Shown here piece after piece: positions 36,457-45,782 of a DNA stretch of 64,000 nucleotides. Every line of letters begins with the position of its first letter. The first letter of the stretch is position 1. A model generated the notes under the pieces. That model did no database searches, was not told the origin of the DNA, and saw only the letters and a program-made list of their open reading frames with translations. The translations under genes and the position numbers were made by a program. The DNA is from an uncultured Desulfosarcina sp. (GTDB lineage: Bacteria; Desulfobacterota; Desulfobacteria; Desulfobacterales; Desulfosarcinaceae), in the NCBI RefSeq assembly GCF_963668215.1, contig NZ_OY764190.1, positions 4,278,001-4,342,000 on the forward strand, given 5' to 3'.

Positions 36457-37925
36457 CCCAGTGTCCTCAAGGCGCGGTAGGCGTACATCTGGATGTACCA
36501 GTGGGAAGAAGTGTCGATCCGTTCGATGATTTCGGGAATCGCTTGCCGATCCTTGCGCTGGCCCATGGCCCACAGTGCCTGGCAGGCTACAACGGGCACC
36601 GGGTCGTCGGCAAGGTCGAGCAGCATGGCGTGGGCGTTCGGATGTTTCGCATAGGCCAGGCTGCGGGCCAGCCAGTAGCGTACGGCGACATGGGGGCTTT
36701 TCTCCAGCCCCTGGGCTTGCACCTGCCTGAAAACGTCCCGCCGGTCATCGCAGGCCTGCCGCAGGGCCGCGATGCGTACGTTGGCCGAAGCCGCGGAAAA
36801 GGCCGTGGCAGCCGCCGTGCCCGCCGGAGGGGCGGAATGCCCCTGGTAGACCGGGACCAGCAGGATCACGCCCACCAGGACGCAGACCCCGGCCGCAATG
36901 ACGTTGGACAGGTTGACGGTCATGAAAAGATCCGGCAGACAGCTCAGGGCGCTGAAAAAAAATGCAAACAGGACCAGCGGGAAGCCCAGCAGAAGGCAGG
37001 TCAGGGTCAGTTTCCGGAACATGCCGTCGCGGTCCAGTTTCTGCGAATAGCGGGTCAGCACCTCGTCGGGGCGGGTGAGCAGCTCTTTTTCGGAGACCCG
37101 AAGCACGGTTCGATGGCCGCTGATCAGTTCCAGTTGCATGGACTGACTGTCTTGGGCAAGGGTCAGATCGGCCGGATGGCCGGCCGCCACGGGCAGGTAG
37201 TCATGGCTGCGAAGCGTTTTCTCGAGTTGTGGACCAAGGGCCGGGGGCAGGGAACTGTCCAGCACGCAGGTGCGGATCTGCTTTTGCTCCAGCGATTTGA
37301 AGGCCTCGGCCGGAAAGAGGGTGTAGGCGTAGTAGGCGGCGGTGACGGCTTGCCCGGCCCGGTTGCCCAGCAGCAGATGGTCGCGGATATTGGTGAACAT
37401 ATGGCGGTCCATCACCATCCCCCAGAGCAGGGCCAGGACGATGGCGGCCGATACCGGCCACAAAACGCCCAGAGGGGAAAACAGGGTGGTTTTGGGCGGC
37501 AGCAACTGGACGGCGGCGACAGCGGTCACCAGCGGCACCACCACAGTGTAGGTGGTGGCCACCAGGTTCCAGCCGTTGGCGTTGGCGAGGATCAGTCCGC
37601 AGGCCCACACCAGCAGATAGAAAAAGGTGGCTTTGAGCCGACGCTGGAACGCCCGGTCCCATAGCCACACGGCAGCCAGGGTGACCAGAGAGAGGCCGGC
37701 GCCGATGCTCAGGGTGAAAAACAGCCCGCCGGCCATGGCGGTGGCCAGCGAATCGAGTTTTTGGGCGACGAAGGCATTGGGAACGGCCAGGTAGCCCGCG
37801 CGCATCACCGTCTCGGTGGTTTGCAGCAGGCCCAGATTGGAGAGGTAGACGTGGGCGGTGGCCACGACCTGAGCGCTCAGCAGGCCGATGAGAAGGACGG
37901 CCGGTGCGAAGAGGCGGCGTTTCAT
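36420..37925 (-). CDS. Multi-pass membrane protein with C-terminal HEAT-like region, unknown
   Basis: The 501-residue protein has a signal-anchor start (MKRRLFAPAVLLIGLLSAQV). Five or more membrane helices are found in residues 1-190, including FFTLSIGAGLSLVTLAAVWL and ATFFYLLVWACGLILANA, and two more lie near 315-370. The region between 195 and 310 is soluble. The C-terminal ~120 residues show repeated helix pairs of HEAT/PBS type (VAVRYWLARSLAYAKHPNAH, VPVVACQALWAMGQRKDRQA, IQMYAYRALRTLG). HEAT-like parts usually bind other proteins. It overlaps the CPBP protease gene downstream and faces a thiolase gene upstream. No function can be assigned. Confidence 0.65.
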   Translation of the reverse strand: MKRRLFAPAVLLIGLLSAQVVATAHVYLSNLGLLQTTETVMRAGYLAVPNAFVAQKLDSLATAMAGGLFFTLSIGAGLSLVTLAAVWLWDRAFQRRLKATFFYLLVWACGLILANANGWNLVATTYTVVVPLVTAVAAVQLLPPKTTLFSPLGVLWPVSAAIVLALLWGMVMDRHMFTNIRDHLLLGNRAGQAVTAAYYAYTLFPAEAFKSLEQKQIRTCVLDSSLPPALGPQLEKTLRSHDYLPVAAGHPADLTLAQDSQSMQLELISGHRTVLRVSEKELLTRPDEVLTRYSQKLDRDGMFRKLTLTCLLLGFPLVLFAFFFSALSCLPDLFMTVNLSNVIAAGVCVLVGVILLVPVYQGHSAPPAGTAAATAFSAASANVRIAALRQACDDRRDVFRQVQAQGLEKSPHVAVRYWLARSLAYAKHPNAHAMLLDLADDPVPVVACQALWAMGQRKDRQAIPEIIERIDTSSHWYIQMYAYRALRTLGWVQPESPQLSY

Positions 37926-38050
37926 TTCGTATTGGACACCTTCGCGGAATATGTGGTAATGACCGAAACCGTTCGGATTGAAAGATAATCGATATCAAAT
38001 TCATGCATATCAGCTGAACCGATAAGAATCAACAACAGGAGGAAAACGCG

Positions 38051-39337
38051 ATGAGAGAGGTCGTCATTGTCAGCGGAGCCAGGACTGCGGTGGGATCGTT
38101 CGGAGGGTGTTTGAAAAGCGTTCCGGTGGTGGATCTGGGCGCCACCGTCATGAAGGAAGCCGTGAAGCGAGCCGGCATTGCCCCCCAAGCCAGCGACGCC
38201 CTGAAGGCGGCGGCACCGAAGGCCTTGAAAGACCAGGGACTCGTCGAACTGGAAAAAAATGCCATGGACTGGTCCGAGGACGTTCCCAAGGTATCCATCG
38301 ATGAAGTCATCATGGGCAACGTGCTCCAGGCGGGCCAGGGCCAGAACCCCGCCCGGCAGGCCATGATTCGCGCCGGGCTTCCCAAGGAGACGCCGGCCTT
38401 CTCCATCAACAAGGTTTGCGGCAGCGGCCTGAAAGCCATCGCTTTAGGGGCTATGGCCATCATGACCGGGGAGTCGGACGTGGTGCTGGCCGGCGGCATG
38501 GAGAACATGAGCCTGGCGCCCATGGCCCTGCCCAAGGCCCGCTGGGGACACCGTATGGAGCTTACCGGTACCGGCGATATCTACGACCTGATGGTGTTTG
38601 ACGGTCTGTACGAAATTTTTTACGGCTACCACATGGGAATGACCGCCGAAAACATTGCCAGCCTTTATAACATCAGCCGTCAGGAGCAGGACGAACTGGG
38701 CGTTCTCAGCCACAACCGCGCCCGGGCCGCCATTACCGGGGGGCTGTTCGCCGAGGAAATCGTGCCCGTGACCATCAAGTCCCGCAAGGGGGACATCGTC
38801 GTGGACACCGACGAACGCCCCATGGACACCAATATGGAAAAAATGGCCAAACTGAGGCCGGCATTCAAGAAAGACGGCACCGTAACGGCCGGCAATGCCT
38901 CGGGCATCAACGACGGCGCCGCCGCCGTTCTGCTGATGAGCGCAGAGAAGGCCGCCGACCTGGGCCTGGAGCCGATCCTCAAAATCAAGGCCTTCCGCTC
39001 CGGCGGACTGGACCCGGCGTACATGGGACTGGGGCCGGTTCCGGCCATCAATAAGCTGCTGGCCGCCACCGGGATGACCATGGCCGACATCGAGATGATC
39101 GAACTCAACGAGGCCTTTGCCTCCCAGGCCATCGGCTGCATGCGGGAACTGGACATCGCAACCGACCGCCCCAACGAACTGGGCAGCGGCATCTCCCTGG
39201 GCCACCCCATCGGCTGCACCGGCGCCCGCCAGATGGTTACCGCAATGCATCACATGAAGCGCAAGGGCTATTCCACCGGCCTGATCTCCATGTGCATCGG
39301 CGGCGGCATGGGGATGGCGATGGTGGTCGAAAAGTGA
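38051..39337 (+). CDS. Acetyl-CoA acetyltransferase (thiolase) with internal insertion
   Basis: The 428-residue thiolase has Cys123 in INKVCGSGLKAIALGAM, the His block ELNEAFASQAIGCM, then SGISLGHPIGCTGARQ, and the final MCIGGGMGMAM. It is about 35 residues longer than a typical 393-residue AtoB. The extra stretch (about residues 45-80, APKALKDQGLVELEKNAMDW) replaces a short turn before DEVIMGNVLQAGQGQNPARQ. It condenses or cleaves acetoacetyl-CoA. AGGAGG lies just before the ATG, which supports strong translation. It stands apart from the beta-oxidation operon and has no other CoA gene next to it. Confidence 0.94.
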   Translation: MREVVIVSGARTAVGSFGGCLKSVPVVDLGATVMKEAVKRAGIAPQASDALKAAAPKALKDQGLVELEKNAMDWSEDVPKVSIDEVIMGNVLQAGQGQNPARQAMIRAGLPKETPAFSINKVCGSGLKAIALGAMAIMTGESDVVLAGGMENMSLAPMALPKARWGHRMELTGTGDIYDLMVFDGLYEIFYGYHMGMTAENIASLYNISRQEQDELGVLSHNRARAAITGGLFAEEIVPVTIKSRKGDIVVDTDERPMDTNMEKMAKLRPAFKKDGTVTAGNASGINDGAAAVLLMSAEKAADLGLEPILKIKAFRSGGLDPAYMGLGPVPAINKLLAATGMTMADIEMIELNEAFASQAIGCMRELDIATDRPNELGSGISLGHPIGCTGARQMVTAMHHMKRKGYSTGLISMCIGGGMGMAMVVEK

Positions 39338-39449
39338 TATTTTTCTTTACTTTTTCATATGTTATTGATAGAAAAAGATCGCTTCGGATAAACGGAATTA
39401 ACGCCTTGCCCAGCGATGGCGCGACACCGGCATAAGGAGACGGACGAGA

Positions 39450-39605
39450 ATGGATATCAGCAGAAAATTGGGTATTCTGGTGTTTTTCATGGTGCCCGCC
39501 ATTATCGGCGGCGGAATTATTTACGGCATGGCCGGCAGCTACGTACCGGTGGCCGTTTATGAAATCCTGCTCTATCTTTTCGCCGGTGCCATCGTCAGCA
39601 AGTAA
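39450..39605 (+). CDS. Small membrane protein (51 residues)
   Basis: ATG at 39450 follows AAGGAGACGGACGAGA, a strong ribosome site. The product is MDISRKLGILVFFMVPAIIG, then a glycine-rich stretch, and ends in a second hydrophobic segment and IVSK. The two hydrophobic segments (about 8-27 and 31-48) predict a hairpin or double-pass inner-membrane peptide. It lies between the thiolase and the AI-2E permease genes on the same strand. I know no family for it. The ribosome site plus clean membrane pattern make it likely real. Confidence 0.6.
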   Translation: MDISRKLGILVFFMVPAIIGGGIIYGMAGSYVPVAVYEILLYLFAGAIVSK

Positions 39606-39680
39606 GCCGTCGTTTCCCTTTTCCAGCGGCAATCTCGATCGACATCCGACCGTCCGGGTCTGACGCGTTCGTTACCATCT

Positions 39681-39724
39681 CTGCGCAAATGCCTCTTTTT
39701 CGTTCTGCCAAGGCGTTTGCGCAG
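39681..39724. terminator. Strong 13-bp hairpin in the gap before the AI-2E permease gene
   Basis: CTGCGCAAATGCC (39681-39693) pairs with GGCGTTTGCGCAG (39712-39724) with a single G-T wobble, around an 18-base T-rich loop. It sits about 75 bp after the small membrane protein gene. A terminator for the thiolase unit or a regulatory structure for the permease are both possible; there is no U-tract after the right arm. Confidence 0.4.
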
Positions 39725-39871
39725 ATTTCGTTGGGCCCTGGGCCGGTAAGCCGAAAAACTGCACCCGTATCGCGAAGAAACTGCCGGCCGTACCTTTAAG
39801 GCGGCCTGTTTTGCCGCAACCCCCGATTTTCCGTTGGCCGGTTGCCGCCGCGGCCGGATCTTGGAGGAACC

Positions 39872-40954
39872 ATGGAGGACCGGACCTCCCAAAATCGGAT
39901 ACTATGGTTTTTTCTGGCCTGTTTTATCATTTCCATCTATCTCATGGGGTGGTTGCTGTCGCCCTTTTTTTCCATCATCGTTCTGGGGGCGGTGGTCACC
40001 GGCGCCTTTTACCCCGTGTACCGCAAGACCGCGTCCTTTGAGAAAATCGGTCCCGGCATGGCCTCTTTTTTGACTTGCACGTTGATTTTTTTCATCCTGT
40101 TCGTTCCCATTGTTTTCTTTGTCGGGGTGCTGACCCAGGAGGCCTACGAACTGGTGCAACTGGCCAGGAGTCCGGCGCTTTCCAGCTTCGTTACCACCCA
40201 TTTCACCAACAGCGCTATGCTGGAGCGTATCAATCCGCTGTTGGCCAATCTCGATATCGCAATCACCGGCGAGGAGCTGAAAAACACCATTTCCGATATC
40301 GGCCGGGTCGTGGGCTTGTTTCTTTACGACCAGGCCCGGGCCATTGCCTCCAACACGTTCTCTTTTCTGGTCAATTTTTTTCTGATGCTGCTGGTCATCT
40401 TTTTTCTGCTCATCGACGGCCCGAAACTAGTGCGGTTTCTCATGGATCTGTCCCCCCTGCCCGAAGAGCAGGATGCACGGCTGATCGAAAAATTCAGCGG
40501 GATGGCCGGCGCCATCCTCGTCGGCAACGGCCTGTGCGGCGCCATCCAGGGCCTGGCCGGCGGCCTGGTGTTCTGGATTTTCGGCCTGCAGTCGGCTTTT
40601 CTGTGGGGCTTCATCATGGCCCTTCTGGCCTTTCTGCCGATCATCGGCATCGGTGCGGTGTTCGTCCCCACGGTCATTTTTCTTTTCCTCAAAGGGCGCA
40701 TCGGCACCGGCCTCTTTTTTCTGATTTTTTATCTGTTGCTGTCCGGCGGCGTGGAATATATTCTGAAACCCAGAGTGGTGGGACAGCGGGTTCAGATGCA
40801 CACCCTGCTGGTCTTTTTGTCCATCATCGGCGGGCTGAAGCTTTTCGGCATCCTGGGCATTATTTACGGACCTTTGATCGCCACCGCCTTTCTGACATTT
40901 ACCGAGATTTACCATAGCAGTTACCAGAACTTGATCGAACACTCCCAACCCTGA
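39872..40954 (+). CDS. AI-2E/PerM-family transporter
   Basis: The protein has about 360 residues from the ATG at 39872, preceded by GGAGGAA (a TTG at 39842 would lie before this site). The family pattern is complete. An N-terminal pair of helices (ILWFFLACFIISIYLMGWLL) is followed by a long soluble middle region, then PLPEEQDARLIEKFSGMAGA and the conserved C-terminal membrane block AFLWGFIMALLAFLPIIGIG. GGVEYILKPRVVGQRVQMH and IGGLKLFGILGIIYGPLIAT end it. Members export autoinducer-2 or act as Na+/H+ antiporters or permeases; the substrate here is undetermined. It precedes gyrA by 72 bp. Confidence 0.9.
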   Translation: MEDRTSQNRILWFFLACFIISIYLMGWLLSPFFSIIVLGAVVTGAFYPVYRKTASFEKIGPGMASFLTCTLIFFILFVPIVFFVGVLTQEAYELVQLARSPALSSFVTTHFTNSAMLERINPLLANLDIAITGEELKNTISDIGRVVGLFLYDQARAIASNTFSFLVNFFLMLLVIFFLLIDGPKLVRFLMDLSPLPEEQDARLIEKFSGMAGAILVGNGLCGAIQGLAGGLVFWIFGLQSAFLWGFIMALLAFLPIIGIGAVFVPTVIFLFLKGRIGTGLFFLIFYLLLSGGVEYILKPRVVGQRVQMHTLLVFLSIIGGLKLFGILGIIYGPLIATAFLTFTEIYHSSYQNLIEHSQP

Positions 40955-41026
40955 CCGGACAGGCGGCCGTGGCCGAAAATCGGACCGGCGCCCGGCGGTA
41001 AGGTCAACCAAGGACGAACCTGAACC

Positions 41027-43510
41027 ATGAACGACAACCTGAACGAAGTGGTACCCGGCCCCGAGATCAGCATCGAAGCCGAGATGAAGAAGTCCTATCT
41101 CGATTATGCCATGAGCGTGATCATCGGCAGAGCCCTTCCCGATGTGCGCGACGGGCTCAAGCCCGTTCACCGCCGCGTGCTGTATGCCATGCGGGACCTG
41201 AAGAACGACTACAACAAACCGTACAAAAAATCGGCCCGCATTGTCGGTGACGTGATCGGTAAATACCATCCCCACGGCGACAGCGCGGTTTACGACACCA
41301 TCGTCCGCCTGGCCCAGGATTTTTCCATGCGCTACCCGTTGGTGGACGGCCAGGGCAACTTCGGCTCCATCGACGGCGATCCGGCTGCCGCCATGCGGTA
41401 CACGGAAGTCCGCATGATGCGCCTGGCCCACGAAATGCTCGAGGACCTGGACAAGGAAACCGTCAACTTCGTACCCAACTACGACGAGTCCCTCGAGGAG
41501 CCGTCGGTGCTGCCGACCAAGTTTCCGGCCCTGCTGGTCAACGGATCATCGGGAATCGCCGTGGGTATGGCCACCAACATTCCGCCCCACAACCTTTCCG
41601 AGGTGATCGAAGGCATCAAGGCCCTGATCGACAATCCGGAAATCACCTGCGCGCAGCTCATGGCCCACATTCCGGGACCGGATTTTCCCACCGCCGGTGT
41701 CATCCACGGTATCCAGGGCATCCGGGACGCCTACGAGACCGGTCGGGGCATCGTCCGTATGCGTGCGCGGGTGAATGTGGAAGAAGACAAGAAAACCGGA
41801 CAGGAAACCATCGTTGTCACCGAGATTCCCTACCAGGTGAACAAGGCGCGGCTGATCGAAAAGATCGCCGAATTGATGAAGCACAAGGTGATCGAGGGGC
41901 TGCGGTATGTGCGCGACGAGTCCGACCGGCGGGGTATGCGCATTGCCATGGGTGTGAAAAAGGACCACATGTCCGGTGTGGTCGTCAATCAGTTGTACAA
42001 GCACACCCAGATGGCCAGCAGTTTCGGGATCATTCTGCTGGCGGTGGTCAATAACCGTCCGGAGATTCTCGATCTGAAGCAGATCCTGGAAAACTTCGTC
42101 CTGCACCGCAAGGATGTCGTCGTCCGCCGCACCCGCTACGATCTAAACAAGGCCGAAGCTCGGGCCCATATTCTCGAAGGGTTGAAGGTGGCCCTGGACA
42201 ACCTGGACGCAGTGGTCCAGATGATCCGCGAATCCAAAACGCCGCCGGAAGCCAAAGAGCGCCTGATTAATGCATTCGACCTCAGCGCGATCCAGGCCCA
42301 GGCGATTCTGGACATGCGCCTGCAGCGCCTCACGGGGCTGGAGCGGGACAAGATTGTCGAAGAGTACGAGGCGGTGCTCAAGGACATCGCCCGTTTCAAG
42401 GAGATCCTGGGCAGCGAGCAGTTCGTGCTGGGCATCATCAAAAACGAGCTGGACATCCTCAAAGGAGACTTCGGCGATGCGCGCCGTACGGAAATTCTCA
42501 CCGATACCCGCGAGTTGACCATCGAGGACATGATCGCCGAGGAAGACATGGTGGTGACCATCACCAACACCGGCTACATCAAACGCAATCCTATTACCCT
42601 GTACCAGAGCCAGCGGCGGGGCGGCAAAGGCAAGACCGCCATGGGCACCAAGGAAGAGGATTATGTCTCGCACCTGTTTGTGGCTTCCACCCACCACTAC
42701 TTCCTCTTTTTCACCAACCTGGGAAAGGTTTACTGGTGCAAGGTCTACGACATCCCCCAGGCCGGCCGCCAGAGCCGGGGCAAGGCCATCGTCAACCTGC
42801 TGGACTTCAGCGAGGGCGAGCGGATGACTGCCGTGCTGGCCGTGCCCGAGTTCGAGCCAGGCCTGCACATCCTCATGGCCACGCGCAACGGAACGGTTAA
42901 AAAGACCGATTTGATGGCCTTTTCTCGTCCCCGGACCGGCGGCATCATCGCCCTGGGGCTGGCCGAGGGCGACGAACTGATTGCCGTCAAACTTTCCGAC
43001 GGCACCCAGAACGTGTTTCTGGGAACCGCCGGCGGAAAGTCCATCCGCTTCCACGAATCGGATGTGCGTCCCACCGGCCGGATCGCCCGCGGCGTGCGCG
43101 GCATGAGCCTGGCTGCGGGCGACCGCGTGGTGGGTATGGAGGTCATGCAGCATGGCCAAACCCTGTTTGCCATCACGGAGAACGGCTACGGCAAACGCAC
43201 CTCCATCGACGAATACCCCATTCACCGGCGGGGCGGGAAAGGGGTGATCACCATCAAAACCAACGAACGCAACGGCCAGGTGGTCAACATCATCCTGGTT
43301 CACGATGAAGACGACCTGATGATGGTGACCGATACGGGCAAGCTGATCCGCATCCCGGTTTCCGGCACATCGGTGATCAGCCGCAACACCCAGGGGGTGC
43401 GGCTGATCGATCTGGCGCAGAGGGAGCGCGTGGTCAGCGCCGCCGGATTGGCGGAAAAGGAAGACGAAAACGATGACGCCGATGCGCCGGTTCAACCTTC
43501 AGAGGAATAG
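41027..43510 (+). CDS. gyrA: DNA gyrase subunit A
   Basis: The 827-residue protein has the active-site Tyr125 in AAMRYTEVRM. The quinolone-resistance region reads KYHPHGDSAVYDTIVRLAQ, with Ser86 and Asp90 (E. coli Ser83 and Asp87) unaltered, so no resistance substitution is seen. The C-terminal beta-pinwheel carries the GyrA box QRRGGKGK, which separates gyrase from ParC. It forms A2B2 gyrase with GyrB and introduces negative supercoils. gpsA follows after 5 bp, so the two are cotranscribed. The acidic tail EKEDENDDADAPVQPSEE is usual. Confidence 0.98.
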   Translation: MNDNLNEVVPGPEISIEAEMKKSYLDYAMSVIIGRALPDVRDGLKPVHRRVLYAMRDLKNDYNKPYKKSARIVGDVIGKYHPHGDSAVYDTIVRLAQDFSMRYPLVDGQGNFGSIDGDPAAAMRYTEVRMMRLAHEMLEDLDKETVNFVPNYDESLEEPSVLPTKFPALLVNGSSGIAVGMATNIPPHNLSEVIEGIKALIDNPEITCAQLMAHIPGPDFPTAGVIHGIQGIRDAYETGRGIVRMRARVNVEEDKKTGQETIVVTEIPYQVNKARLIEKIAELMKHKVIEGLRYVRDESDRRGMRIAMGVKKDHMSGVVVNQLYKHTQMASSFGIILLAVVNNRPEILDLKQILENFVLHRKDVVVRRTRYDLNKAEARAHILEGLKVALDNLDAVVQMIRESKTPPEAKERLINAFDLSAIQAQAILDMRLQRLTGLERDKIVEEYEAVLKDIARFKEILGSEQFVLGIIKNELDILKGDFGDARRTEILTDTRELTIEDMIAEEDMVVTITNTGYIKRNPITLYQSQRRGGKGKTAMGTKEEDYVSHLFVASTHHYFLFFTNLGKVYWCKVYDIPQAGRQSRGKAIVNLLDFSEGERMTAVLAVPEFEPGLHILMATRNGTVKKTDLMAFSRPRTGGIIALGLAEGDELIAVKLSDGTQNVFLGTAGGKSIRFHESDVRPTGRIARGVRGMSLAAGDRVVGMEVMQHGQTLFAITENGYGKRTSIDEYPIHRRGGKGVITIKTNERNGQVVNIILVHDEDDLMMVTDTGKLIRIPVSGTSVISRNTQGVRLIDLAQRERVVSAAGLAEKEDENDDADAPVQPSEE

Positions 43511-43515
43511 CGAAA

Positions 43516-44550
43516 ATGAAAACGAACGGTGAAATCGAAGCGCTTCCCATCGGCGTTGTGGGCGCCGGCAGCTGGGGGACCGCGCTGGCCAACCTGCTGG
43601 CCGATAAGGGCCTTTCCGTCGATCATTGGGTTTACGAAGACGACGTGCGGCAGCAGATGGTTGAGGAAAAGGAGAACCAGCGCTTTTTGCCCGGCGTCAG
43701 GCTATCGAACAACCTTCGTCCCAGCGGCGATCTGGAATCGGTCGTGGCCGGCAAAAAATTGGTGCTGGTGGTGACGCCCTCCCATGTCACCCGCCAGACC
43801 ATGGAGCGCTGCGGTTATGCTATCGGATCGGATACGGTGGTGGTCAGCGCCTCCAAGGGTATCGAAAACCAGACCCACCTGACCATGTCCGGGGTGCTGA
43901 AAGAGGTGATTCCAGGGCTTGCCGACGACCGGCTGGCCATCCTGACCGGACCCAGCTTTGCCAAGGAGGTGGCCCGCAAGATGGCCACGGTGGTGACGGC
44001 GGCCTCCAAAAACGCAGATACAGCCACCCTGGTTCAGCAGACCTTCGCCACACCCTATTTCCGGGTGTATACCATCGACGATGTCATCGGTGCGGAGTTG
44101 GGCGCCGCCGTGAAGAACGTGATCGCCATCGCTGCCGGCGTGATTGACGGACTGGGGCTGGGACTCAATACCCGTGCGGCCCTGATCACCCGCGGCCTGG
44201 TGGAGATTCGCCGCCTGGGACTGGCTCTGGGCGCCCAGCCGAGAACCTTTACCGGGCTGGCTGGCGCCGGCGACTTGATTCTCACCTGCACCGGCGATCT
44301 GAGCCGCAACCACACCATCGGCAAGCAGATCGGCGAGGGCAATAAACTCAAGGATCTTCTGGCGGCGATGCACATGGTGGCCGAAGGGGTGAAAACCGCA
44401 CGCTCGGTCTACAACCTTTCCCGCAAGCTGGGGGTGGAGATGCCCATTTCCCATGCCGTCTACCATGTGCTCTACGACGACCTGGACCCCAAAACGGCGC
44501 TGCACCAGTTGATGACCCGGGATCTGAAGGCGGAACTGGACGAAAATTGA
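43516..44550 (+). CDS. gpsA: Glycerol-3-phosphate dehydrogenase [NAD(P)+]
   Basis: The 344-residue enzyme reduces dihydroxyacetone phosphate to sn-glycerol-3-phosphate for phospholipid synthesis. The Rossmann motif is IGVVGAGSWGTALANLLA. VVSASKGIENQTHLTMS, LTGPSFAKEVARKMATVV and the catalytic Lys in GAAVKNVIAIAAGVIDGLGL follow. GLAGAGDLILTCTGDLSRN near residue 250 is also a hallmark. Its stop is followed by a repeat-like A/T-rich spacer. It reads through from gyrA without a promoter gap. Confidence 0.97.
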   Translation: MKTNGEIEALPIGVVGAGSWGTALANLLADKGLSVDHWVYEDDVRQQMVEEKENQRFLPGVRLSNNLRPSGDLESVVAGKKLVLVVTPSHVTRQTMERCGYAIGSDTVVVSASKGIENQTHLTMSGVLKEVIPGLADDRLAILTGPSFAKEVARKMATVVTAASKNADTATLVQQTFATPYFRVYTIDDVIGAELGAAVKNVIAIAAGVIDGLGLGLNTRAALITRGLVEIRRLGLALGAQPRTFTGLAGAGDLILTCTGDLSRNHTIGKQIGEGNKLKDLLAAMHMVAEGVKTARSVYNLSRKLGVEMPISHAVYHVLYDDLDPKTALHQLMTRDLKAELDEN

Positions 44551-44564
44551 GGGCTTTTCCTTCT

Positions 44565-44632
44565 CGTTTGTAATTTGATCATTGGGTTTTGAAATTTATT
44601 TGAGATTTTGTGTTTGAGTTTTGTGATTTAAA
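44565..44632. repeat. AT-rich interspersed repeat, copy near radC
   Basis: The spacer between gpsA and radC has the words TAATTTGATCATTGGGTTTTG and TGTGATTTAAA, close to those in the spacers at 57357-57520 and 60890-61012 (TTTGATCATTGGGATTTGTC, TTGTGATTTGGAATTTG). I judge them to be members of one short degenerate repeat family. It is non-coding. Confidence 0.55.
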
Positions 44633-44646
44633 CCTGAAGGCAGGCG

Positions 44647-45372
44647 ATGACACAGATACTCAAAAACAAGCCCCACAAAGGCGCCGGCCATCGCAAGCGC
44701 CTCCGGGATCGTTTCCTCAAATCCGGACTGGACGGTTTCCACGATTACGAGGTCGTCGAACTGCTGCTCACCCTGGCCACGCCGCAAAAGGACTGCAAGG
44801 ATGCGGCTAAGGCCGCCCTAAAACAATTCAAGACCCTGCAAGGGGTTCTGGACGCCGAACCGGCGGAGCTGTGCCGGGTGCCGGGAATCGGTCCGATCAA
44901 TCTTTTCGGCCTCAAGCTGGTACCGGCCGTCTGCCGGCGCTACCTGAAGCGGCACATCGAAGGCAAAACCGCGCTCACCCACTCCAAGGCCCTTTTCGAC
45001 TATCTCGACCAGACCATTCGTGGTAAAAAGGAAGAGTGTTTCGTGGCCATCTACCTGGATGCCAAAAACCGGGTGATTGCCGACGAAATCCTTTTTACGG
45101 GGACGGTGACCGCCAGCGCGGTCTATCCCCGGGAGGTGGTCAAAGCCGCCCTGGCCCACGGTGCCGCCGCCGTGATTTTTGCCCATAACCATCCCTCCGG
45201 CGACCCGGCACCCTCGCCGGACGACATGGCCATCACCCGGAAGCTGGTCGAGGCCTGCGCCCTGATGGGCATTACCGTCCACGAACACTTGATCATTGGC
45301 AAGGACGGCTATTTCAGCTTCGCCGACCAGGGTCATATGGCCCGGATCAAAGCCGATCTCGACGCCAGATAG
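44647..45372 (+). CDS. radC: RadC-family JAB/MPN domain protein
   Basis: The 241-residue protein has the usual RadC layout. A helix-hairpin-helix-like N-terminal part (HRKRLRDRFLKSGL, LCRVPGIGPINLFGLKLV) precedes the metal-binding MPN domain with His180 and His182 in FAHNHPSGDPAPSPDDM and upstream Glu147. RadC proteins are often called DNA-repair factors, but a defined activity is not established; a metalloprotease-like or nuclease role has been proposed. It stands alone between gpsA and a small Cys-rich protein gene. Confidence 0.93.
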   Translation: MTQILKNKPHKGAGHRKRLRDRFLKSGLDGFHDYEVVELLLTLATPQKDCKDAAKAALKQFKTLQGVLDAEPAELCRVPGIGPINLFGLKLVPAVCRRYLKRHIEGKTALTHSKALFDYLDQTIRGKKEECFVAIYLDAKNRVIADEILFTGTVTASAVYPREVVKAALAHGAAAVIFAHNHPSGDPAPSPDDMAITRKLVEACALMGITVHEHLIIGKDGYFSFADQGHMARIKADLDAR

Positions 45373-45438
45373 CCGCAGGGTTGAAATGTGCCATGGAGAA
45401 ATTGTGGACTTCTGCGAAACCAACTTTTGTGAAAAGAG

Positions 45439-45726
45439 ATGAAACCCATGACCGTGAATCGCCAGAAATTTCCTCCCTGCTTCGGCAATCTGGAAACCGT
45501 ATTCCCGCTTGGCGAAGCCGGGCTGAGACAGACCCCGGAGTCCTGTATGGTCTGTGTTTACAAGACCGAATGCCTGAGAAAAGCCATGGCGGAAAAGGGC
45601 GGGATCGCCGTTCGAGAGGAGATGGTGGACCGGGCCTACGAATCCGGCACGGTGGGCTTCTTCGAACGCTGGTCCCGCAAAAAAGCGCTGGCTGCCAGAA
45701 AACAACAGTCCAAAAAGGAAAACTGA
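45439..45726 (+). CDS. Small conserved protein with a C-x2-C-x6-C motif
   Basis: The 95-residue basic protein contains SCMVCVYKTECLRKAM around residues 35-50, with three closely spaced cysteines plus Cys14. This could hold zinc or a small iron-sulfur site. The C-terminal part is helical and lysine-rich (RWSRKKALAARKQQSKKEN). GAAAAGAG lies just upstream of the ATG at 45439, and a second ATG at 45448 is possible. It is followed 56 bp later by pgk on the same strand. I recognise no characterised family. Confidence 0.65.
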   Translation: MKPMTVNRQKFPPCFGNLETVFPLGEAGLRQTPESCMVCVYKTECLRKAMAEKGGIAVREEMVDRAYESGTVGFFERWSRKKALAARKQQSKKEN

Positions 45727-45782
45727 CGAAATCGTCTGACGCCGCAAGTATATAAAAGACCTAAAAGAGGAAGGAGCATACT

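Noticed and set aside
41264..41330. Possible quinolone-resistance mutation in gyrA
   Set aside because: The serine and aspartate at the two hot-spot positions are both wild type.
42143..43495. 450-codon minus-strand frame opposite gyrA
   Set aside because: Shadow of gyrA with no motif and no ribosome site.
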